From the NCBI GenBank assembly GCA_013287015.1, contig JABDEO010000001.1:1-33944 (forward strand): 33,944 nt of DNA. The letters run 5' to 3'. The DNA is from Chlamydiota bacterium. Lineage in GTDB: Bacteria; Chlamydiota; Chlamydiia; Chlamydiales; Parachlamydiaceae. This document shows, one piece after another, positions 27,992-33,944 of the stretch. Within the stretch, counting starts at the first letter, position 1. The number at the start of each line of letters is the position of its first letter. The notes below the pieces were generated by a model. The model ran no database searches, was not told where the DNA came from, and worked only from the letters and a program-made list of their open reading frames with translations. The position numbers and the translations under genes were made by a program.

Positions 27992-28021
27992 TTGTAGCGC
28001 AGACTGAAGTCTACGCTACAA
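27992..28021. repeat. Solo module-A palindrome TTGTAGCGCAGACTGAAGTCTACGCTACAA
   Basis: Same sequence as the outermost module of the 11.5 kb and 33.5 kb composites, with one mismatch between arms. Confidence 0.9.
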
Positions 28022-28273
28022 GCGCCCCTATCTGGGGATCATTAACAATATTTCTTTTAGAGACCATGGACATTCTTCTGGAAATGTATTCTCATTCAAG
28101 CCCGTTTCATCCACGGCTTTTTTTTTCTCTGAAAAGACGGGAGAAGAAATAGAAAGTCTTTTAGGACTTGACTTCACTGTTTTTTTTGTCGCCTTCATCG
28201 TCATTCTCTGCCGCTTGTAAAATTGATGTCATGATAATCCAAATAAATTTGTTTGGGAAGGGTGAATATGGCT

Positions 28274-31066
28274 TTATTCTAGGCTGGCGAGCGCCGCGGC
28301 GAGCCGCGCGACAGGAATGCGATACGGCGAACAGGAAACGTAATCCAGCCCAAGCTCATGGCAAAACTCAACCGATGATGGATCCCCGCCATGCTCGCCG
28401 CAAATGCCGCACTTCAATTTAGGACGCGTTTTGCGGCCGCGCTCAAGCGCCATGCGCATCAACTGGCCAACTCCCTCGCGATCAAGAACCTGAAAGGGAT
28501 CGTCCGCTAAAATATGCAGTATTTCATGCGGATCTCGAGGATTTGGAAATCCTTGCACATACAGGGGCACGAATTTCGCGCTGTCGTCGCGACTGATTCC
28601 AAAAGTGGTCTGGGTGAGATCGTTGGTGCCGAAACTGAAAAATTCCGCATCGATGGCGATTTTATCTGCAATTAAAGCCGCGCGCGGCAATTCGATCATG
28701 ACGCCGACTGAGTAAGGAATGGTTTTTCCTTTTTCCTGAAAAACCTTTTGCGCCGTCATATCAATAAGGGCTTTCTGGTGATCGATTTCCGCTTTTATTC
28801 CCACTAGCGGCAGCATGATTTCCGGAAACACTTGAATCCCCTCTTGGGACACTTCAATAGCCGCCTCCAAGATGGCGCGCGTTTGCATAATCGTCACATC
28901 CGGATAGGTGATTCCCAAACGGCATCCACGATGGCCCAACATGGGATTTTGCTCTTCCAACGAGGCGCCGATGTGAGCAAGCTGTTCGACGGGAATGTTC
29001 ATGAGTTTCGCCAACGCCTTCAATTCATCCGCTGTATGCGGCATGAACTCATGCAGCGGCGGATCTAAAAACCGAATGGTGACGGGCATTCCAGCCATTG
29101 CGCGGAAGATTCCGATGAAGTCCTGCTTTTGATGCGGCAGCAGATTGGCGATGGCGCGTTTGCGTTCTTCAATGTTGACGCTAAAGAACATCCGGCGCAC
29201 ATCATTAAGACGGCCCGCTTCGAGAAACATATGTTCGGTGCGGCAGAGGCCGATGCCTTCCGCTCCAAAGGCTCTGGAGACAAGACTATCCTCAGGGGTG
29301 TCGGCGTTGGCTCGCACACGCATTGTACGGTATTTGTCAGCTAGATCCATGATTCGCTTATATTGCCGATAGGGGAGGCTTTCTTCAGGGGTTTTTGTTT
29401 TTGTCAGCAGAACTTGCACGATTTCAGAGGGACTGGTTTCAAGTCCGCAAAAAAAGACTTCTCCAGTGGCGCCATCGATCGAGATGAGATCTCCTTCTTT
29501 AATTAACAATCGTTCAGGATGAAGCGGAGCCGAAAGCGTTTTTGCAGCGTCGTCAAGGCGCAGCGCTCCGCATCCGACAATGCAGGGTTTTCCCATTCCA
29601 CGAGCAACCACGGCCGCGTGGCTCGTGCTGCCCCCGCGAAGAGTCAAGATGCCGTCGGCGGCGACCATGCCGGGAAAATCGTCAGGATTGGTCTCTTGGC
29701 GCGCCAGAATGCATGGCGTTCCTTTTTGCTTCATCTCAATGGCTTTTTCTTTGGAAAAGACAAGCCTGCCCGAAGCGGCGCCTGGTCCGGCGTTCAGTCC
29801 ATTGGCGGCCAAGCGGTCGCGGGCGGCGTATTTCGCTTTGATGTCGAAAACAGGCGCCAGCAACTGGATGAGTTGCTCCGGATGGACGCGTCTGAGAGCT
29901 GTTTTTTCATCAATGAGTCCATCTTCCAGCATCTCCACGGCCATGCGGACGGCGGCGAAACCTGTGCGTTTTCCATTGCGCGTCTGCAGCATGTATAATT
30001 TTCCATCATCGATAGTGAATTCGATGTCTTGCATATCCGTATAGTGTTTTTCCAAACGCATCACGATGTTGTGCAACTGTTGATACACCTCCGGCATGAG
30101 CTCTTCCAGACTATCCAGATTCGATTGCATGACTTGCTTCTGATATTGATTGATCGGATGCGGCGTCCGCATGCCCGCCACGACCTCTTCACCTTGAGCG
30201 TTGATTAAGAATTCTCCATAAAATTGCTTTTGACCTGTGGCGGGGTCGCGGGTGAATCCGACGCCGGTGGCGGAGCGATCGTTCTTATTGCCGAAGACCA
30301 TCGTTTGCACGGTGACTGCGGTGCCCCAGTCGTCGGAGATGTGATGAAGTTGACGGTAAAGGACTGCGCGTTCACAGTCCCAGCTGTTAAACACCGCTAA
30401 GATGGCTTTGAACAATTGTTCTTGCGGGTCTTGCGGAAAAGGTTTGCCTAACTGTTTCTCATGGAGCTGCTTGAACAAAAGGCATGCCTGTTTGAGCCCT
30501 TCGACGCTCAGTTCGATGTCTAGCTGGACGCCTTCGCGTTTTTTTATCTCTTCAAAAGTTTTTTCAAACAACTTGCGATCCATGCCCTCCACAATATCGG
30601 AATACATCATGATGCAGCGACGATAGCTGTCATAGGCCAACCGTTCGTTTTGGGTGACTTTCGCCAGACCGATAACGGAACAGTCATTAAGGCCTAAATC
30701 GAGAATGGTGTCCATCATGCCGGGCATGGAAACTCTTGCCCCCGAGCGAACGGACACCAACAGAGGATTGCTTTCACCGCCAAATGTGGAGCCCATTTGT
30801 TTTTCCAACTGTCGCATAGCGGAGCGCACGGCCTCTTCTAGATTTTCGGACAAACGCCGTTCATTGTGACGATAATCGTTGCACGCTTCAGTCGTGATGA
30901 TAAAACCCGGCGGAATGGGCAGTCCAAGCGTAGCCATCTCAGCTAAACCCTTGCCCTTGCCTCCAAGGAGATTTTTATCTAAAGGCGGAGGCGGCGCATC
31001 CGCGCCAAATGGATAGACGCACTGCGCCGATGTCTTTTTTTTGAAAGCTGAGGCAACCGTTTCCAT
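28274..31066 (-). CDS. ppdK: Pyruvate, phosphate dikinase
   Basis: LLGGKGKGLAEMATLGLPIPPGFIITTEAC; LRGGSTSHAAVVARGMGKPCIVGC; GAEGIGLCRTEHMFL; FSFGTNDLTQTTFGISRDD; CGICGEHGGDPSSV. Confidence 0.97.
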   Translation of the reverse strand: METVASAFKKKTSAQCVYPFGADAPPPPLDKNLLGGKGKGLAEMATLGLPIPPGFIITTEACNDYRHNERRLSENLEEAVRSAMRQLEKQMGSTFGGESNPLLVSVRSGARVSMPGMMDTILDLGLNDCSVIGLAKVTQNERLAYDSYRRCIMMYSDIVEGMDRKLFEKTFEEIKKREGVQLDIELSVEGLKQACLLFKQLHEKQLGKPFPQDPQEQLFKAILAVFNSWDCERAVLYRQLHHISDDWGTAVTVQTMVFGNKNDRSATGVGFTRDPATGQKQFYGEFLINAQGEEVVAGMRTPHPINQYQKQVMQSNLDSLEELMPEVYQQLHNIVMRLEKHYTDMQDIEFTIDDGKLYMLQTRNGKRTGFAAVRMAVEMLEDGLIDEKTALRRVHPEQLIQLLAPVFDIKAKYAARDRLAANGLNAGPGAASGRLVFSKEKAIEMKQKGTPCILARQETNPDDFPGMVAADGILTLRGGSTSHAAVVARGMGKPCIVGCGALRLDDAAKTLSAPLHPERLLIKEGDLISIDGATGEVFFCGLETSPSEIVQVLLTKTKTPEESLPYRQYKRIMDLADKYRTMRVRANADTPEDSLVSRAFGAEGIGLCRTEHMFLEAGRLNDVRRMFFSVNIEERKRAIANLLPHQKQDFIGIFRAMAGMPVTIRFLDPPLHEFMPHTADELKALAKLMNIPVEQLAHIGASLEEQNPMLGHRGCRLGITYPDVTIMQTRAILEAAIEVSQEGIQVFPEIMLPLVGIKAEIDHQKALIDMTAQKVFQEKGKTIPYSVGVMIELPRAALIADKIAIDAEFFSFGTNDLTQTTFGISRDDSAKFVPLYVQGFPNPRDPHEILHILADDPFQVLDREGVGQLMRMALERGRKTRPKLKCGICGEHGGDPSSVEFCHELGLDYVSCSPYRIPVARLAAALASLE

Positions 31067-31090
31067 AGCGCTCCAAAGTTATAGATTTAA

Positions 31091-31413
31091 CGCGGCGACG
31101 TTTTTTTAAACGCACAACCCACCCCCGGATGGGGGTGAGGGCATGTAGCCCAGGGCAAGCGAAAGCGCAGCCCTGGGTAATCGTGTTATATGATGCACCC
31201 CTGAAAGGGGTGAGGGCCTACTTTTCGCTAGCGACATGCAAATCCATTCTACGTTCAATTTGGACTCATTGAACGCAATTAAACATGGGCCCGCACCCCT
31301 TTCAGGGGTGCATCATTTAATGCAGCTACCCAGGGCTGCGCTTCGCTTGCCCTGGGCTACATGCCCTCACCCCCATCCGGGGGTGGTTGTGCGATGCGTT
31401 TAAAAAAAACGCG
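31091..31413. repeat. About 323-bp recursive composite inverted repeat between divergent ppdK and the NlpC/P60 gene
   Basis: Arms each carry three hairpin modules in mirror order: CCACCCCCGGATGGGGGTG, CCCAGGGCAAGCGAAAGCGCAGCCCTGGG and GCACCCCTGAAAGGGGTG. Terminal GTTTTTTTAAACGC / GCGTTTAAAAAAAAC arms. Confidence 0.96.
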
Positions 31414-31513
31414 CCATAGCGTCAAGGCTGACCCAAGAAAAAACGTCCTAATAAATGTCTACTTATTATAAATTAAATTATGCTTTTCTTTTTTAAATTG
31501 ACAGAAGATTGTC

Positions 31514-32419
31514 TTGAAATTATGCTTCATGCAATTTGAATGCCAACCAAGGAACAAACAGATGATCATCCTTTTATTAGCGGCTCTATTGAATTATGTC
31601 AGCGCGCCTGTCGCCACAATGCGAGAAGGTCCTTCAGAAGACACCAAAATCGCTTCGCAAGTTTTCAACTCTGAGCAAGTCGCCATTTTAGAAAAGCAAG
31701 GAGATTGGGTTAAAATCGCAACTGTAGACGACTTCCCCTATCAGGGATGGACGAAAATGTCAGCTCTTTGTCAACGTGAACATCCTTTTCTAGATAAGCA
31801 GGGAACAATTATTGCGCGCGTGAATCGTCTGGCGGCTCATCTTTATCATGTTAAAGACACAGAATATGGACCGATAAAAACTCTGCCTTTTGAAAGCCGG
31901 TTGGAGGTGATGGATCAATTTGGAGATCTTAACGGCCGCTGGCTGTATGTGCAACTCGTTGATGGTTCTTATGGCTACATTCAACGTGGAGACGTTTTTT
32001 TAAATCCAGCGACGATAAACGCAGAAAAAATGGTTGAACTCAGCAAAACTTTCTTGGGCTTGCCTTATACCTGGGGCGGACGTTCCAGCTTTGGTTATGA
32101 TTGCTCAGGATTTGTCCAGATGCTATATCGTCAAATGGGCGTCTCCATCCCAAGAGACTCGAAACAACAAGTGGTTTGGGAAGGTTTCCGCGAAGTGGCG
32201 ATTGAAAACATGCAACCTGGCGATTTAATATTTTTTGGTCGAGAAGCCAACAAAGTCACTCATGTAGGCATGTATCTTGGCAATGATCAATTTATTCAAG
32301 CTGTGGGAGCTGCGGAAAATAAGCCCTATTTACGCATTAGCGGCATTCATGATCCGCATTGGAGCGGCGTCGGCTCCCTACCCTACCGCGTCGCCCGGAC
32401 CCTGAAAAATGGAAATTAA
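31514..32419 (+). CDS. SH3b-NlpC/P60 cell wall hydrolase (DL-endopeptidase-like)
   Basis: N-terminal SH3-like domain (SAPVATMREGPSEDTKIASQVFNSEQVAIL); NlpC/P60 catalytic motifs WGGRSSFGYDCSGFVQMLYRQMG and VTHVGMYLGNDQFIQAVG. The true start may be an internal Met. Confidence 0.9.
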   Translation: MKLCFMQFECQPRNKQMIILLLAALLNYVSAPVATMREGPSEDTKIASQVFNSEQVAILEKQGDWVKIATVDDFPYQGWTKMSALCQREHPFLDKQGTIIARVNRLAAHLYHVKDTEYGPIKTLPFESRLEVMDQFGDLNGRWLYVQLVDGSYGYIQRGDVFLNPATINAEKMVELSKTFLGLPYTWGGRSSFGYDCSGFVQMLYRQMGVSIPRDSKQQVVWEGFREVAIENMQPGDLIFFGREANKVTHVGMYLGNDQFIQAVGAAENKPYLRISGIHDPHWSGVGSLPYRVARTLKNGN

Positions 32420-32481
32420 AATTGTCTTTCATCTTCCAAAGCGCTATATGTAAGATTATGGCGCTTACTTAGGAGGATACT

Positions 32482-33501
32482 ATGAATCCTATAGTCACCA
32501 CAGTGCAAAATGCGACCTGGGGTTTGATCCCTGCAACGGAGCAAACGCCGAAGCCAATATGGGCGATCTTTAAGGGCGTCCATTATATCCACCAACTTTG
32601 GCGTTGGTATCGACATGCTGAAGTCTATTCTAATCCTGACAACTTTCAAAATTTGATGCTGGGACACGTATTAAATTACGTTGCCGGAGACAACACCGTC
32701 CTAAGAATCGCTGCGCAATGCGTGCTTATCGCGAATCGCATTTTAACTTGCGTCGAGCAATGCGCCAACATGTTCAACGCTTATCAGCAATTGGCCAATG
32801 CCATTAAAGGCAATTATCCACGCCATCGCATATCCAAATGGTCCACCAAACAACCCTCTTCAATATATTCTCCCTCGACCAAACAGTGGATGAAAAAGGG
32901 ATGGGATTCCGCCGGCAACCGCGTTAAGCGCATTGCAATCGCCTTGTTTTGCCTATTCAAGGAGATGTTCAAATTAAGCATGTGCATCATGGACGCCATC
33001 GAATCATTTTCCTTAAGTCCGACAACGCGCAACGAGAGTATCAATCAATTGTTTGTCAATGCAACGCAGTCGATAGATCGGCTAGTGGGAACTCAGGAAA
33101 TGCTTCGCGACGGCCTTGTTCGCCATCGAGAAATCATCGCCCAATTCTTAATAGGCATGGGTTCTCAATGGAAAGTAGAATATCTCATCGGAACTGTCGA
33201 GTCTACTTTGGAAGGAGCGAAAAAAATTCAAAAAGTCGCGCATTTTGGCGACGGCATTATTCCAGACCTTGGAAAACGCATGATCTACGGAGCCGCTCAA
33301 GGACTCGGGATGGAGAGCTATCTGTCATGGCAGCCTGATCCCGAGCCAAAATGGCTAAAAGCGTTTGCTGAAGCGAAACCCACGCGCAAAGCGCGCTTCG
33401 TCCTCTCTGAAGGAGCTCGAGCCAAACGTGAAAAATGGCGCGGTCATCACCCAAAAGCCCTTTCCGCTAATTTGGAATATGCGCTGGTTGGAAAAACGTA
33501 G
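32482..33501 (+). CDS. Hypothetical protein whose stop codon lies inside a repeat element
   Basis: 339 aa, Shine-Dalgarno AGGAGG upstream of ATG 32482; no recognised motif. Stop TAG at 33499-33501 is part of repeat sequence gTAGcgtagacttcag. Confidence 0.65.
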   Translation: MNPIVTTVQNATWGLIPATEQTPKPIWAIFKGVHYIHQLWRWYRHAEVYSNPDNFQNLMLGHVLNYVAGDNTVLRIAAQCVLIANRILTCVEQCANMFNAYQQLANAIKGNYPRHRISKWSTKQPSSIYSPSTKQWMKKGWDSAGNRVKRIAIALFCLFKEMFKLSMCIMDAIESFSLSPTTRNESINQLFVNATQSIDRLVGTQEMLRDGLVRHREIIAQFLIGMGSQWKVEYLIGTVESTLEGAKKIQKVAHFGDGIIPDLGKRMIYGAAQGLGMESYLSWQPDPEPKWLKAFAEAKPTRKARFVLSEGARAKREKWRGHHPKALSANLEYALVGKT

Positions 33502-33673
33502 CGTAGACTTCAGTCTGCGCTTGTTTGCGCAGGTTTTAACCTGCGCTTGTTTTTGCGGGTTTTAACCCGCAAACTTGCGGCCAAAGACTCCCCTTGCTTT
33601 GCGGGTTAAAACCCGCAAAAACAAACGCAGGTTAAAACCTGCGTAAACGAGCGCAGACTGAAGTCTACGCTAC
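33498..33673. repeat. Recursive composite inverted repeat, copy 1 (same A-B-C family as 11557-11782)
   Basis: GTAGCGTAGACTTCAGTCTGCGC...GCGCAGGTTTTAACCTGCGC...GCGGGTTTTAACCCGC...mirrored. Confidence 0.97.
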
Positions 33674-33701
33674 AACTGGAATATGCGCTGGTTAGAAAAA
33701 C

Positions 33702-33879
33702 GTAGCGTAGACTTTAGTCTGCGCTTGTTTGCGCAGGTTTTAACCTGCGCTTGTTTTTGCGGGTTTTAACCCGCAAACTTGCGGCCAAAGACTCCCCCCT
33801 TGCTTTGCGGGTTAAAACCCGCAAAAACAAACGCAGGTTAAAACCTGCGTAAACAAGCGCAGACTAAAGTCTACGCTAC
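33702..33879. repeat. Recursive composite inverted repeat, copy 2 (204-bp-period tandem duplication of copy 1)
   Basis: Nearly identical to 33498-33673, including the spacer CTTGCGGCCAAAGACTCCCC(CC)TTGCT. Confidence 0.97.
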
Positions 33880-33944
33880 AAACCGTTGCAAAATTCTTTA
33901 ACAATCGTCTCATCATTTACACCGTATGCCAGCCTCTAAAACAA

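Noticed and set aside
28022-28273. Possible small gene or ncRNA between sohB and ppdK
   Set aside because: No conserved RNA fold, promoter or ORF with a ribosome-binding site that I can support.
29519-30044. Overlapping plus-strand ORFs opposite ppdK
   Set aside because: Several frames are open simultaneously opposite a conserved gene, typical of shadow ORFs.
33498-33879. Possible CRISPR array (repeated units with short spacers)
   Set aside because: Units are mirror-symmetric palindromic modules with repeated, near-identical spacers and only two tandem copies; no cas genes in the window.
1-33944. A transposase or RAYT that could mobilise the palindromic modules
   Set aside because: Scanned all ORF translations for IS200/Y1-transposase, DDE or integrase-like motifs and recognised none; the enzyme, if any, is outside the window.

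Overview
About 34 kb of bacterial chromosome. It looks like an amoeba-associated Chlamydiae member (Parachlamydiales-like); this is inferred from gene content and from the rho-coaE-polA-sohB order plus aroG with an adjacent small lipoprotein gene. Core genes: DAHP synthase, Rho, dephospho-CoA kinase, DNA polymerase I, a SohB/SppA-type peptidase, pyruvate phosphate dikinase, an AGCS alanine:cation symporter, an NlpC/P60 hydrolase, and a divergent tripartite RND efflux locus. Accessory genes: a secreted GMC oxidoreductase, an inverse-autotransporter-like barrel lipoprotein, an Lpg1974-type porin, a tandem DUF1259 protein, a frameshifted DUF1796 papain-like peptidase and several effector-like hypotheticals. 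The most unusual signal is intergenic. About a dozen long, near-perfect inverted repeats fall into several sequence families. The largest are recursive: their arms are built from smaller palindromes repeated in mirror order. Several abut or overlap stop codons, one has been tandemly duplicated together with the 3' end of its neighbouring gene, and two sit in divergent gene intervals. I interpret them as composite REP/BIME-like elements. No candidate mobilising transposase is visible in the window.
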